Shown: positions 16,508 to 25,108, numbered from the stretch's first letter. The stretch is DNA of 34,885 nucleotides from CALFXN01 sp937957815 (GCA_036788195.1 DAIQNX010000032.1:1-34885), one strand, 5' to 3'. The notes: a model not told the origin generated them from the letters alone. Numbers and translations: made by a program.

Positions 16508-17701
16508 ATGAACGCAACGTTGCGGACGACGTTTTGCGGAGTGACGCTCAGGAACCCGTTTCTGCTTTCGTCGGCTCCGCCGGCTAGAAGCCGGGAGATG
16601 ATCGCGCGGGCCTTCGACGCGGGTTGGGCCGGCGCCGTCATCAAGACGCTGACGCAGATGGAGCATCCGGCGCGAACGAATGTGTCGCCGCGCATCAGGT
16701 CGGTTCGCGACGGCAGGCGGATTCTCGGGTTCACGAATATGGAGCTCGCGTCGATGCAGCCGACGGCGGACTGGCTTGCCGATGTGGCCGCCCTCAGGCG
16801 GGAGTATCCCGACCGGGCGATCGGTGCGAGTCTTCTCTACGGGGGGACGCCGGACGAACGCCAGTGGCGGGACGTCGCGGCGCAATGCGAGGATGCCGGA
16901 GCCTGCTGGCTCGAACTGAACCTCTCCTGTCCTCACGGCGGGGCGGAGGATGGAGGGGAGTTCGCCATCGGAACGAGGCCGGACGCGATCCGGAAAGTCG
17001 TGGGGTGGGTCCGGGAATCGTCGAGTCTGCCGATCGTCGTGAAACTCCCGGCGTTCAGCGACATAGAGGCGGGAACGCGCGCGGCCCGAGAGGCGGGAGC
17101 CGATGCTGTCGCGCTCATCAATACGCTGAATTCGCTGAGTGGGATCGACCTCGAGACATGGCGCCCGGTACCGTCGGTAGCTGGGGAGAGCGCGTTCTGC
17201 GGCCTTTCGGGCCGGGCACTGAAGCCCGTCGCGTTGCGCTGCGTCGCGCTCGCTGCGTCGCAGAATATTCCCGTATCCGGGATGGGGGGAATCTACGACT
17301 GGCACGACGCGGCGGAGTTTCTCCTGGCGGGGGCGTCGAGCCTCCAGGTGTGCTCGGCCGTCATGGAGCGCGGGTACGGCATCGTCCGCGACCTCTGCGA
17401 GGGGCTCCTCGCGTATCTCGGGACCAGGGGGCTCGCGTCTCCGGCGGACCTCGTCGGAAGGGCGCTGCCGCATATCGTGCAGCATTCGGCGCTTTCGCGG
17501 ACGACCCGATCCGTCGCAGCGTGCCGGGAAGACCGGTGCGTTCGGTGCGGTGCGTGTTCCGTGAGTTGCCGCGACGCGGGATATCAGGCGATCATCTGGA
17601 GTCCGGGAGGCTTTCCCCGCGTGGACGCGAACGCCTGCGACGGCTGCGGCCTCTGTGCGGGCGTCTGCCCGGAGGGATGCATGGAGATGGATGTCCGCTG
17701 A
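16508..17701 (+). CDS. preA: NAD-dependent dihydropyrimidine dehydrogenase subunit PreA
   Basis: This 397-residue dihydroorotate-dehydrogenase-like protein has an FMN TIM barrel (TFCGVTLRNPFLLSSAPP at the start, ELNLSCPHG near 136-144 with Cys141 in the catalytic loop). A C-terminal pair of 4Fe-4S motifs follows: CVRCGACSVSC (344-354) and CDGCGLCAGVC (377-387). PreA with PreT reduces uracil or thymine to the dihydropyrimidine using NADH. No preT-like gene is adjacent, so the electron donor must be encoded elsewhere or the substrate differs. The ATG at 16508 follows GGGAGG by nine bases; the ATG at 16445 lies upstream of that site and is rejected. Confidence 0.88.
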   Translation: MNATLRTTFCGVTLRNPFLLSSAPPARSREMIARAFDAGWAGAVIKTLTQMEHPARTNVSPRIRSVRDGRRILGFTNMELASMQPTADWLADVAALRREYPDRAIGASLLYGGTPDERQWRDVAAQCEDAGACWLELNLSCPHGGAEDGGEFAIGTRPDAIRKVVGWVRESSSLPIVVKLPAFSDIEAGTRAAREAGADAVALINTLNSLSGIDLETWRPVPSVAGESAFCGLSGRALKPVALRCVALAASQNIPVSGMGGIYDWHDAAEFLLAGASSLQVCSAVMERGYGIVRDLCEGLLAYLGTRGLASPADLVGRALPHIVQHSALSRTTRSVAACREDRCVRCGACSVSCRDAGYQAIIWSPGGFPRVDANACDGCGLCAGVCPEGCMEMDVR

Positions 17702-17714
17702 GGACCTCCATCTC
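17684..17714. terminator. Hairpin between convergent preA and rbsC
   Basis: GAGATGGA (17684-17691) pairs with TCCATCTC (17707-17714). Inside, GTCC (17693-17696) pairs with GGAC (17702-17705) around a 5-base loop. The structure overlaps the preA stop codon and lies just beyond the rbsC stop, so it can serve both strands. It lacks a long T-tract. Confidence 0.55.
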
Positions 17715-17718
17715 TCCG

Positions 17719-18759
17719 TTATTCGGCGTCGGGCTTCCTGGCGAGCGCCAGAGAGAGCTTGTTTCTGTATGTATCCAGAATGACGGCGATGACGATGACG
17801 AAGCCGGTGACGATCTGCCGGGCGAAGTCGCCCATTCCCAGAAGGAGCAGTCCGTTGTTCAGGACGCCCATGATGCAGGCGCCGAAGAATGTTCCGATCA
17901 TCGATCCCTTTCCGCCGCTCATGCTCGTTCCGCCGATGACGACGGCCGCGATCGCGTTCAGTTCGAACCCGACGCCGAGGATCGGGGATGCGATATTGAG
18001 GCGGAGCATGTAGAGGATCGCGGCGATCCCGACCATCGCCCCGCAGAGGACGAACGCGGCGACCTTGTAGAACCGCGTGTTGTGTCCCGAGAGACGGACG
18101 GACTCCTCGTTGTTGCCGATTGCGTAGATCAGACGGCCGAAGACCGTCCGTGAAAGGACGATGTGCCCCATTGCGACGAGAGCGGCGGCGATGATGAATA
18201 TGATCGGAAGGCCGAACATCGTCTGGCTGCCGAACTGGTTGAACGCCGCCGGGAACGAGAAGAGGGTCCGGCTTCCGGAGATCTGGAGCGCGGCCCCCCG
18301 GGCGATGTTGAGCATCCCGAGCGTGACGATGAAGGGGTGGATGTTCCACCGGACGGACACCCATCCGTTGAAGAGGCCGCACGCGAGTCCCGCGGCGATC
18401 GACGCGGCAACGGCGCACGCGATCGCGGAAGGCGTTCCGATGACGCTTCCCTTCGCGAGAATGAGCCCTCCCGCTATCGAGCAGAACGAGATGACCGAAC
18501 CGACTGAAAGATCGATTCCTCCGAGAAGGATCACGAAGGTCATGCCGACCGAAATCGCCGTGTTGATGCTGATCTGCGTCAGGATGTTCGAGACGTTGAT
18601 CCGGGTGGCGAACTGCGGGACGAAGACCGCGAAGAGGACGCAGAGAAGCAGCAGGGCGGCCCCGATCCCGGCCTCCCGCATGAAGAACCCGAGGACGACC
18701 GTTCCGGTCTCTCTCCTCCCGTGTTCGACGCGCCCCCCCGTAATTCCGGAATGTCCCAT
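17719..18759 (-). CDS. rbsC: Ribose-type ABC transporter permease
   Basis: This 346-residue polytopic membrane protein is of the BPD_transp_2 (RbsC/XylH) family. Visible landmarks are ILTQISINTAISVGMTFVIL, the GGIDLSVGS motif near 90, and AIGGN-like AIGNNEESVRLSG near 215, with eight to ten hydrophobic segments. It forms the channel for the RbsB/RbsA proteins encoded upstream. The ATG at 18759 follows GAGAGGAGAGGA. Longer upstream reading is in the wrong frame of rbsA. This is the last gene of the minus-strand rbs operon. Confidence 0.9.
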   Translation of the reverse strand: MGHSGITGGRVEHGRRETGTVVLGFFMREAGIGAALLLLCVLFAVFVPQFATRINVSNILTQISINTAISVGMTFVILLGGIDLSVGSVISFCSIAGGLILAKGSVIGTPSAIACAVAASIAAGLACGLFNGWVSVRWNIHPFIVTLGMLNIARGAALQISGSRTLFSFPAAFNQFGSQTMFGLPIIFIIAAALVAMGHIVLSRTVFGRLIYAIGNNEESVRLSGHNTRFYKVAAFVLCGAMVGIAAILYMLRLNIASPILGVGFELNAIAAVVIGGTSMSGGKGSMIGTFFGACIMGVLNNGLLLLGMGDFARQIVTGFVIVIAVILDTYRNKLSLALARKPDAE

Positions 18760-18779
18760 GTCCGTCCTCTCCTCTCGGA

Positions 18780-20312
18780 TTACACGCCGGTAATATAGGC
18801 TTCGTATGCCTTCGATAGAATCGCTTCCTGGTCGAACCCGCTCCGCTCGAAGCTCCCCGTGATTCGTCCGTCGGAAAAGACGACGATCCGGTGGCACAGT
18901 TCCACGAGTTCCGGCAGATCGGACGAGACGACGACGATCCCCTTCCGTTCGCGCGCGAGAATCCGGAGGAGTCTGTACAGCTCGTACTTCGCGCCGACGT
19001 CGACCCCGCGCGTCGGTTCGTCGAGCATCAGGACCCTCGCGTTCCTGAAGAGCCACTTCGCGAGGACGACCTTCTGTTGCGTCCCTCCGGAAAGGTATCG
19101 TACGCATCGTTCTACGGAGGGGGTCCGGATTTCGAGATCGCGGACTAACCTCGCGGCCTCGATTTTCTCCTTCGCGACGTCGAGGAATCCCCGTTCGGAA
19201 ACCGCTCCGAGATTCGTGATCGTGATGTTCGCGGCGCAGGGCATGTCGAGAATGAGCCCCTGACCCTTGCGGTCTTCCGTCAGGAGACAGATTCCCGCCG
19301 TGACGGCGTCGACGGGAGACGCGACGGAAACTTCGTCTCCGTTCAGGAGGATGCTTCCGGAGACCTTCGGATCCGCTCCGAAGATCGCGCGGAGGGTTTC
19401 CGTCCGCCCGGATCCCACGAGGCCGGCGATTCCGAGAATCTCCCCCTCCCGGACCGAGAACGACACCGGTGGGGAAGAGCGCGTCACGCGGAGATCCCGG
19501 ATCTCGAGCAGGGGCGCTCCCAAGGTATCGGGCTCCCCGACCGACGATCCGTTCTCGACGCTTCTCCCGACCATCAGCGATACAAGTCCCGGAACGGTCA
19601 CGTCGCACACGGGGAGCGTCGCGATCCGCGAACCGTTGCGCAGGACCGTGATCCGGTCGCCGATCTCGGAGACTTCCTGAAGCCGGTGCGAGATGTACAT
19701 CAGCGTGACGCCCTCATCGCGGAGCGTGCGCAGGATGTCGAAGAGACGGCCGATCTCCCTGCTCGTCAGCGTCGCCGTGGGTTCGTCGAGAATCAGGAGT
19801 CGGCTTCGTCCCGAAAGGGCCTTCGCGATCTCCACGAGCTGCATCTGGGCGATTCCGAGACGATCGACGGGGGTCTCCGGGGAGATCGCGAGCCCCAGTC
19901 GGGAAAGGATGCGCTCCGTATCCTCGAAAAGCCTGTGGAAGTCCACGATACCGGGGAAGGACGTCGGAAGCCGCTCGAAGAAGATATTCTCCCCGACGGA
20001 CAGGTGGCGGAGCAGGTTGAATTCCTGATGCACGACCCGCACTCCGGCGCGGATCGCGTCAAGGGGATGGCGCGGGCGATAGGGAACCCCGTCGAGCGTC
20101 ATGCTTCCGCCGTCGGGAGAATGAACGCCGCAGAGCGTCCTGACGAGGGTCGATTTCCCGGCGCCGTTCTCGCCCACGAGAATGTGGATCTCTCCACGGA
20201 GCACCCTGAGATCGACATCCTTCAGGGCCATGACTCCGGGAAATGATTTCGAAACGCCCCGAATGTTGAGGAGCGTGGAATCGTTCCTGAAAGCGGTCGT
20301 GGCGTCCCTCAC
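18780..20312 (-). CDS. rbsA: Ribose-type ABC transporter, tandem ATP-binding protein
   Basis: This 510-residue double ABC ATPase has an N-terminal domain with GENGAGKST near 48 and LLILDEPTATL. The C-terminal domain has the degenerate Walker A GLVGSGRTE, signature LSGGTQQKVVLAKWL and Walker B VLMLDEPTRGVDVG. This order and the degenerate second P-loop are typical of RbsA/MglA/XylG sugar importers. The start is GTG at 20312 with GGAG eight bases upstream. The sugar is probably ribose given the ribokinase gene across the divergent promoter, but other pentoses are possible. Confidence 0.92.
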   Translation of the reverse strand: MRDATTAFRNDSTLLNIRGVSKSFPGVMALKDVDLRVLRGEIHILVGENGAGKSTLVRTLCGVHSPDGGSMTLDGVPYRPRHPLDAIRAGVRVVHQEFNLLRHLSVGENIFFERLPTSFPGIVDFHRLFEDTERILSRLGLAISPETPVDRLGIAQMQLVEIAKALSGRSRLLILDEPTATLTSREIGRLFDILRTLRDEGVTLMYISHRLQEVSEIGDRITVLRNGSRIATLPVCDVTVPGLVSLMVGRSVENGSSVGEPDTLGAPLLEIRDLRVTRSSPPVSFSVREGEILGIAGLVGSGRTETLRAIFGADPKVSGSILLNGDEVSVASPVDAVTAGICLLTEDRKGQGLILDMPCAANITITNLGAVSERGFLDVAKEKIEAARLVRDLEIRTPSVERCVRYLSGGTQQKVVLAKWLFRNARVLMLDEPTRGVDVGAKYELYRLLRILARERKGIVVVSSDLPELVELCHRIVVFSDGRITGSFERSGFDQEAILSKAYEAYITGV

Positions 20313-20401
20313 GCGCTCATCTCCGTTTCCGGCTGACGTGTGTATCGGAAAGGCGCCGCGGGGTCCCGCGCAAAGAGCCCGCGGCGCCGGAAAACAGGAA
20401 G

Positions 20402-20433
20402 GGGGGAGCGTGCGCCCGAAGGGACGCTCCCCC
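20402..20433 (-). terminator. Intercistronic hairpin between rbsB and rbsA
   Basis: On the minus strand GGGGGAGCGT (20433-20424) pairs with ACGCTCCCCC (20411-20402) across a 12-base loop that itself contains CCCTTCGGG. It begins ten bases after the rbsB stop. Only a weak pyrimidine tail follows, so it probably attenuates transcription or protects the rbsB mRNA. Confidence 0.7.
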
Positions 20434-20443
20434 AATGAATCGC

Positions 20444-21382
20444 CTACAGATCCTTCACCGTCACGAGTTTGACGGGCGTCTTCTGCCAGCCGGAGAGCTT
20501 TTCGCCGGCGCGGATCTTCATTCCGACCTTTATGGCGTTTGCGGCCATCTCGGGCCCGAACTGATCGACCGTCGCGAGCATCTTGCCCTCTTTGATGAGC
20601 GGCTGGACCGCGCCGATGTTGTCGAAACCGACGACCTTGATCTTTCCGGCCATGCCGGCGGCCTCGATGGCCTTCACGACGCCGAGCGCCATGGAGTCGT
20701 TCGCGCACATGACGCCCTGGACATCGGGATGCCGCGTAAGAAGGTTCGTCATCACGGTGTTGGCCTCTTCGGTCTCCCAGTGCGCCGTCGTCGAACTCAG
20801 CAGGTTCATCTCGTATTTCTTCACGGATTCCATGAACCCTTCCTTGCGCTGCTTCGCGTTGTCAGCGCCGGGGTTCCCTTCGATGATGATGACCTTCGCC
20901 TTTTTTCCGAGTGTCTCCCCGAGGAAATCTCCGGCGAGCTTCGCGCCTTCGGCGTTGTCCGGACCGACGAAGAGGAAGTCCTTCGGAAGCCCCGCCTCGA
21001 CGAGCGCCTTCTTGTCGAGCGTGACGTCGAAGTTGACGACGATGATTCCCGCGTCGAGCGCCTTCTTCACCGAGGACACGAGCCCGACGGAATCGGCGGG
21101 GGCGAGGACGATCATGTCGACCTTCTTCGCGACGAAGTTTTCCATGGCGGAGATCTGCGTGTCGATATCCGTTTCCGAATTCATCCCGACGGGGATCAGC
21201 TCGAACGTGCCGTCGGCGGCCGCGAAATTGCGCGCACCCTCTTCCATCGTCTTGAAGAATTCGTTGGCCAGGGATTTCATCACGAGTCCCACGACGGGTT
21301 TGCCCGCCGCGAGAGCGACGGACGAGAATGACAGGACCGCTGCAAGGAACAGAACCAGAAGCATTCCGGAACGTGCTTTCAT
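20444..21382 (-). CDS. rbsB: Ribose-type ABC transporter, periplasmic substrate-binding protein
   Basis: This 312-residue type I periplasmic binding protein has a clear signal peptide (MKARSG, hydrophobic core, cleavage after VALA near 26). The mature chain starts GKPVVGLVMKSLANEFF, with NFDVTLDKKA, FVGPDNAEG and VVGFDNIGAVQPLIKEGKM following, as in RbsB. It captures the sugar and docks on RbsC. GGGAGG lies six bases before the ATG. The 155 bases upstream, to the lacI stop, hold no convincing promoter or copy of the lacI operator, so it may be read from the lacI promoter. Confidence 0.92.
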   Translation of the reverse strand: MKARSGMLLVLFLAAVLSFSSVALAAGKPVVGLVMKSLANEFFKTMEEGARNFAAADGTFELIPVGMNSETDIDTQISAMENFVAKKVDMIVLAPADSVGLVSSVKKALDAGIIVVNFDVTLDKKALVEAGLPKDFLFVGPDNAEGAKLAGDFLGETLGKKAKVIIIEGNPGADNAKQRKEGFMESVKKYEMNLLSSTTAHWETEEANTVMTNLLTRHPDVQGVMCANDSMALGVVKAIEAAGMAGKIKVVGFDNIGAVQPLIKEGKMLATVDQFGPEMAANAIKVGMKIRAGEKLSGWQKTPVKLVTVKDL

Positions 21383-21537
21383 GACAGAACCTCCCTTTCG
21401 GATCGTCTCGGAAGTGCACACGACAGCTCACTTCGCCGCGGATTGCGCCTGTGTCGTCCCGCGGAGTCGCCCGGTCTCGGAGAGCGGTCCGGAGCCGACT
21501 CCCGCATGTTCATGGTGCCTCACCCCCCTGCATGATG

Positions 21538-22566
21538 TCACCGCCGTTTCTTCCGATCCCGCCCGGACGAGATCGCCGCCGTCGAGGAACGTCTGACGAG
21601 TTCCGTCGGCAGCAGCGGACTCCGGACCGGGAGTTCCGGTTCACGGATCCGTTCGGCGAGAAGGGCGACCGCGATGCGCCCCATATCTCTGTGCGGCTGC
21701 GCGACGGTTGTCAGCGGAGGGTTGAAGAACGCGGCGAGGCGGATATCGTCGAAGCCGACCACGGAGATGTCGTTCGGGACCGAGAGCCCCATCTCGCAGG
21801 CAGCGCGGATCGCGCCGAAGGCCATGAGGTCGTTGCACGCGAAGATGGCGGTCGGCCGGTCGGGAAGGCGGAGAAGGCGCGTCGCGGTCTCGTGCCCGCT
21901 CTCGGGATGGAAATCGCCTCTGAGGACGTATTCCTCGCGGAAGGGGATTCCGCTTTCGGAGAGCGCCGAACGGTACCCCGACACGCGCTCCGCACTCGGC
22001 GTGATCTCCGACGGCCCGGCGATGCACGCGATCCTCGCGTGTCCGAGCGAAAGAAGGTGTTCCGTCGCGCACCGTCCTCCGCCGGAATTGTCGATCCGGA
22101 TCGTATCGACTCCCCTGAGGACCGAATAGCGATCCATCATCACGGCCGGAATGCCGAACTTCCCGAGGGAGGACGCGTCCCCCCTCGGAGACGAGGCCTC
22201 GATGAGGACGATGCCGTCAACGCGTTTCTCGGCGAGGACGTGGAAGTAGTCGTCTTCCTTCTTCGGATCGCCGTCGGTGTTGCAGATGATCATGGAATAT
22301 CCCCGCAGGGCGCTCTCGTCGGAAATGCTCCGGGCGATTTCCGCGAAGAAGGGATTGGTCGCGTCGGGAAGAATCAGGCCGATCGTGTGGGAGTGCTTCT
22401 GACGGAGGCTCCGCGCGAGCGCGTTCCGTTTGTACTCGAGTTCGTCCATCGCCGTGAGGACCCGTTCCCGAACCTCGGGACGAACGACGCGGCTGTCGTT
22501 CAGGACGTGGGAAACGGTTGTGACCGAAACCCCCGCGAGCGTTGCGACGTCTTTCATGGTCGCCAA
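21538..22566 (-). CDS. LacI-family transcriptional regulator of the rbs locus (RbsR-like)
   Basis: This 342-residue regulator has a helix-turn-helix MKDVATLAGVSVTTVSHVLN at residues 4-23, hinge region ELEYKRNALARSLR, then a periplasmic-binding-protein-like effector domain (IGLILPDATNPFF to VVGFDDI). It should bind a sugar or sugar phosphate and control rbsBAC and rbsK. The TTG start at 22566 is chosen because GGAGGAGG ends eight bases upstream. The in-frame ATG at 22623 would put the tandem operator inside the coding region and lies upstream of the predicted transcription start. The first gene of the minus-strand rbs operon. Confidence 0.88.
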   Translation of the reverse strand: MATMKDVATLAGVSVTTVSHVLNDSRVVRPEVRERVLTAMDELEYKRNALARSLRQKHSHTIGLILPDATNPFFAEIARSISDESALRGYSMIICNTDGDPKKEDDYFHVLAEKRVDGIVLIEASSPRGDASSLGKFGIPAVMMDRYSVLRGVDTIRIDNSGGGRCATEHLLSLGHARIACIAGPSEITPSAERVSGYRSALSESGIPFREEYVLRGDFHPESGHETATRLLRLPDRPTAIFACNDLMAFGAIRAACEMGLSVPNDISVVGFDDIRLAAFFNPPLTTVAQPHRDMGRIAVALLAERIREPELPVRSPLLPTELVRRSSTAAISSGRDRKKRR

Positions 22567-22581
22567 GCCGGACGCCTCCTC

Positions 22582-22607
22582 CGCAATCGTTTGCGCAATC
22601 GTTTGCG
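22582..22607. promoter_or_regulatory. Tandem LacI-family operator (two overlapping palindromes)
   Basis: CGCAATCGTTTG occurs twice in direct succession (22582-22593, 22594-22605) and is followed by CG. Each copy contains GCAATCGTTTGC, which is palindromic except at two positions around the central CG, the typical LacI/PurR/RbsR operator design. It lies between lacI and rbsK, overlaps both predicted promoters and is the obvious autoregulatory site. Confidence 0.75.
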
Positions 22608-22620
22608 AATATGGTACACT
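22591..22620 (+). promoter_or_regulatory. Candidate rbsK promoter
   Basis: TTGCGC (22591-22596) and TACACT (22615-22620) are 18 bases apart. The -35 and spacer are covered by the tandem operator, so a bound repressor would block RNA polymerase. Confidence 0.45.
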
Positions 22621-22639
22621 CATTTCAACAATCCGTCAA
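22611..22639 (-). promoter_or_regulatory. Candidate lacI-rbsBAC promoter
   Basis: On the minus strand TTGACG (22639-22634) and TACCAT (22616-22611) are 17 bases apart. Transcription would start near 22604, inside the tandem operator, and give a leader of about 38 bases to the TTG start at 22566. Confidence 0.45.
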
Positions 22640-22673
22640 AGGAGAATCGTCACGTCCGGGAAAGGTGTGGAGG

Positions 22674-23603
22674 ATGATGCCCCGTATCGTCGTAACAGGT
22701 TCCCTGAATATGGATCTCGTCATGCGGTCGCCCAGGACTCCGGTTCTCGGCGAGACGATTCCGGCGGGGCCGTTCGTCACGTCCCACGGAGGGAAGGGGG
22801 CGAATCAGGCTGTCGCATGCGCCCGGCTCGGAGCGTCCGTTGCGATGATCGGGCGGGTCGGCGACGACGCGTTCGGCGCCGGACTCCGCGAATCGCTGGA
22901 ACGCGAGGGAGTCGACGCGTCTGCGGTTCTCACGACGAGGGAGTGTTCCACGGGAGTCGCGTCGATCGTCGTCGTCGACGGAGATAACGGAATCCTCATC
23001 GCTCCGGGGGCGAACGGCATGCTCTCCCCATGGGATATCAGAACCGCCGCGCCGCTTTTTTATGGCGCCTCGTGTGCGCTCTTTCAGCTCGAGATTCCCG
23101 TGGAAACAGTTCTGGACGGCTTGCGGCTCGCAAAACGGGTGGGGGTACGAACGATCCTCAACCCGGCGCCGTTCGCGTCCCTTCCGGACGAGGTGTTCGC
23201 GCTCGCGGACTTCTTCATTCCGAATCGCATCGAACTGGAGCAGTTCTCGGGAATATCCGGGCTTGCTGAAGGAGCTTCGGCGCTTCGGAGCAGGGGCGCG
23301 TCCGGGATCGTCGTGACCGTGGGGAAGGAAGGGGCGTGGATCTTCGCCGATGCCGAACCGCTTCTCGTGAAGGCTCCCGCCATCGACGCCGTCGACAGTA
23401 CGGGGGCGGGAGACGCGTTCGTCGCGGCGTTCGCCGTGGCACTCGCGGAGGAGAAGTCTCCCCGGGATGCGGTCGAAATGGCGGTCTGTGCGGGCGCTCT
23501 CGCCTGCATCCGTCTCGGCGCGAGGGAAGGACTGCCTTCGCGTGCGGAGGTCGACGACCTTCTTCGGGAAAACGTCTTTCGGACGGGAGCGTCGCGGCGC
23601 TGA
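22674..23603 (+). CDS. rbsK: Ribokinase (PfkB family)
   Basis: This 309-residue sugar kinase has an N-terminal VTGSLNMDLVMR, the GGKGANQAV motif (39-47) and the anion-hole and catalytic-base motif DSTGAGDAFVAAF near 240-252. It phosphorylates D-ribose with ATP to ribose-5-phosphate in the cytoplasm; close relatives act on 2-deoxyribose. It diverges from lacI-rbsBAC and shares the operator region. The start is ambiguous: ATG 22674 and ATG 22677 are adjacent and GGAGG abuts the first, while an in-frame GTG at 22665 is also possible. Confidence 0.9.
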   Translation: MMPRIVVTGSLNMDLVMRSPRTPVLGETIPAGPFVTSHGGKGANQAVACARLGASVAMIGRVGDDAFGAGLRESLEREGVDASAVLTTRECSTGVASIVVVDGDNGILIAPGANGMLSPWDIRTAAPLFYGASCALFQLEIPVETVLDGLRLAKRVGVRTILNPAPFASLPDEVFALADFFIPNRIELEQFSGISGLAEGASALRSRGASGIVVTVGKEGAWIFADAEPLLVKAPAIDAVDSTGAGDAFVAAFAVALAEEKSPRDAVEMAVCAGALACIRLGAREGLPSRAEVDDLLRENVFRTGASRR

Positions 23604-23627
23604 CGGACGCCGCGAAAGATAAGAACC

Positions 23628-24431
23628 GTGTCCGTCGGGTTTTATCGCGACTCTTCCGTTCCTCTCTACGAGATCAAGAGCTGCCGTGCGGAGCTGCACT
23701 CGAGCCGCGGGCACTTTCACGACGAGATCGCGATCGCGCTCATCGGATGCGGGACGAGCCTCGTCGAATGCGCCGCGGGGCCGTTTCTCGCGGAACCGGA
23801 TACGCTCGTCGTCTTTCCTCCGGGCGTCGTTCATTCCTGCAACCCGAGAACCCCGGACAACTGGGCCTTCCGGATGCTCTTCGTCCCTCCGGACATTCTT
23901 CCGCGGGAGGAACGGGAGTGCTTCAGCGGCCCAGCTCCACGGATCATCCGGATGGACCGGGAGTTCAGGGAGAGGATCGGAAAAGCCTTCGAAGTTCTCT
24001 CTGGCGACGGTGGGCCGGAAGAGAAGGAAGAGACGCTGTTTCTCCTTCTCGAACTTGCAGCCGAAAGGTTCGTAATCTCGGGAGAAACGGGAGCCGCGAA
24101 TGCCCCCATCCCGGAGTCGATCGTGCGGACTGCCGCCTTCTTGCGGGAATATCGCCACGAGGAAATTCCCCTCAAGCGTCTTGCGGAAGTTTCGGGCCTG
24201 AGCAGATTTCACCTCGTCCGGGCGTTCCGCAGGTCCTTTGACATGACACCGCACGCCTACCTCATGACCCTCCGGATCGACGACTCGAAACGACTCCTGC
24301 GCGAAGGGGTCGCGATCTCGGACATCGCGCTCGCGGAAGGATTCTGCGATCAAAGCCACTTCACGCGCGTCTTTCGCGAGATATGCGGAGATACCCCCGC
24401 CCGCTATATCGCCTCCGAACGCCACCGCTGA
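23628..24431 (+). CDS. AraC-family transcriptional regulator
   Basis: This 267-residue protein has a cupin-like sensor domain (HFHDEIAIALI near 29-39, the conserved PPGVVHSC near 65) and a C-terminal double helix-turn-helix. The latter shows IPLKRLAEVSGLSRFHLVRAFRRSFDMTPHAYL and ISDIALAEGFCDQSHFTRVFRE. Regulators of this shape bind a small ligand and usually activate neighbouring transport or catabolic genes. It starts with GTG 24 bases after rbsK with a poor ribosome binding site, so it may be translationally linked to rbsK. Its target is not evident; rbs or the DUF2000 gene are candidates. Confidence 0.9.
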   Translation: MSVGFYRDSSVPLYEIKSCRAELHSSRGHFHDEIAIALIGCGTSLVECAAGPFLAEPDTLVVFPPGVVHSCNPRTPDNWAFRMLFVPPDILPREERECFSGPAPRIIRMDREFRERIGKAFEVLSGDGGPEEKEETLFLLLELAAERFVISGETGAANAPIPESIVRTAAFLREYRHEEIPLKRLAEVSGLSRFHLVRAFRRSFDMTPHAYLMTLRIDDSKRLLREGVAISDIALAEGFCDQSHFTRVFREICGDTPARYIASERHR

Positions 24432-24503
24432 GCAATTTCTTCCTATAATTCCGACGGGGCGGGAGAGACAATGTCTCCAACGAATCGAAGGGGAGGCATG
24501 AAC

Positions 24504-24911
24504 GTGAAGTGTGTCATCGTCATCGACAGGGATTTGCCGCCGGGACTCGCGGCGAACGCGGCTGCGGCGCTCGGGATGAGCCTCGGCGCACAGGTCGACG
24601 GGTTGATCGGACCGGACGTGGCGGACGCGGACGGAGTGGTGCATCGGGGGATTACGAAGGTGAACCTTCCGGTCCTGATGGCTTCGTCCGGAGAATTGAC
24701 GGATCTTTTTTCGGCGATTGTTTCCGCGAAGGATCCGGATGTCGCCGTCATCGGATTCAGCAGGCTTGCCCAGAGCTGCAAGAGCTACGACATCTACAGG
24801 GACCGGATGAATGAGACGCATACGCCTGAGCTTGGGTTCTCCGGAATATGCGTTCATGGAGATCACAAAAAGGTCTCGCGTCTGACAGGATCGTTGCCGG
24901 TTCTGAAATAG
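24504..24911 (+). CDS. DUF2000 family protein
   Basis: This protein of about 135 residues starts KCVIVIDRDLPPGLAANAAAALGMSLG and contains LPVLMASSGELTDLF and GFSRLAQSCKSY, matching DUF2000 as I know it. It is cytoplasmic and of unknown function; the fold is related to peptidyl-tRNA hydrolase 2. GTG at 24504 is preferred because GGGAGG lies seven bases upstream. ATG at 24498 is in the same frame but only one base from that site. A strong terminator closes the transcript after this gene. Confidence 0.8.
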   Translation: MKCVIVIDRDLPPGLAANAAAALGMSLGAQVDGLIGPDVADADGVVHRGITKVNLPVLMASSGELTDLFSAIVSAKDPDVAVIGFSRLAQSCKSYDIYRDRMNETHTPELGFSGICVHGDHKKVSRLTGSLPVLK

Positions 24912-24953
24912 CGCCCGAGAGAGATCTTCGGAAGTCGGATTCCCGAGAGGTCG

Positions 24954-25000
24954 GGAAGTTCGGGGTGAATCAGCCCGCGAACTTCCTTTTTTTGTTTTTT
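24954..25000 (+). terminator. Rho-independent terminator after the rbsK-araC-DUF2000 unit
   Basis: GGAAGTTCG (24954-24962) pairs with CGAACTTCC (24978-24986), extended by GGG/CCC inside, and is followed by seven T, one G and six T. This is the clearest intrinsic terminator in the window and isolates the hexuronate locus from upstream transcription. Confidence 0.92.
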
Positions 25001-25029
25001 GGAAGAGATGTTGAATTTTCGGAACAAAA

Positions 25030-25045
25030 GAAAATCGAAATTTTC
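25030..25045. promoter_or_regulatory. Inverted repeat in the AT-rich leader of uxaC
   Basis: GAAAAT (25030-25035) and ATTTTC (25040-25045) are inverted around four bases in the 108-base AT-rich region between the terminator and uxaC. TAAAAT occurs at 25055-25060 and again at 25070-25075 as possible -10 elements, but without a convincing -35. The repeat could be an operator for a uronate regulator. Confidence 0.35.
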
Positions 25046-25108
25046 ATCATACTGTAAAATTGATTTCCGTAAAATGGAACTGCAACGCTGATAAGAAGGC
25101 GGAAGCTC

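Noticed and set aside
22650..24866. A 738-residue minus-strand open frame
   Set aside because: It covers rbsK, the AraC gene and the DUF2000 gene, all well supported on the plus strand. Its translation is low-complexity Arg/Asp/Glu/His, typical of a shadow frame.
24912..25108. A small RNA or riboswitch before uxaC
   Set aside because: Apart from the terminator and one short inverted repeat, I see no conserved riboswitch-like structure.
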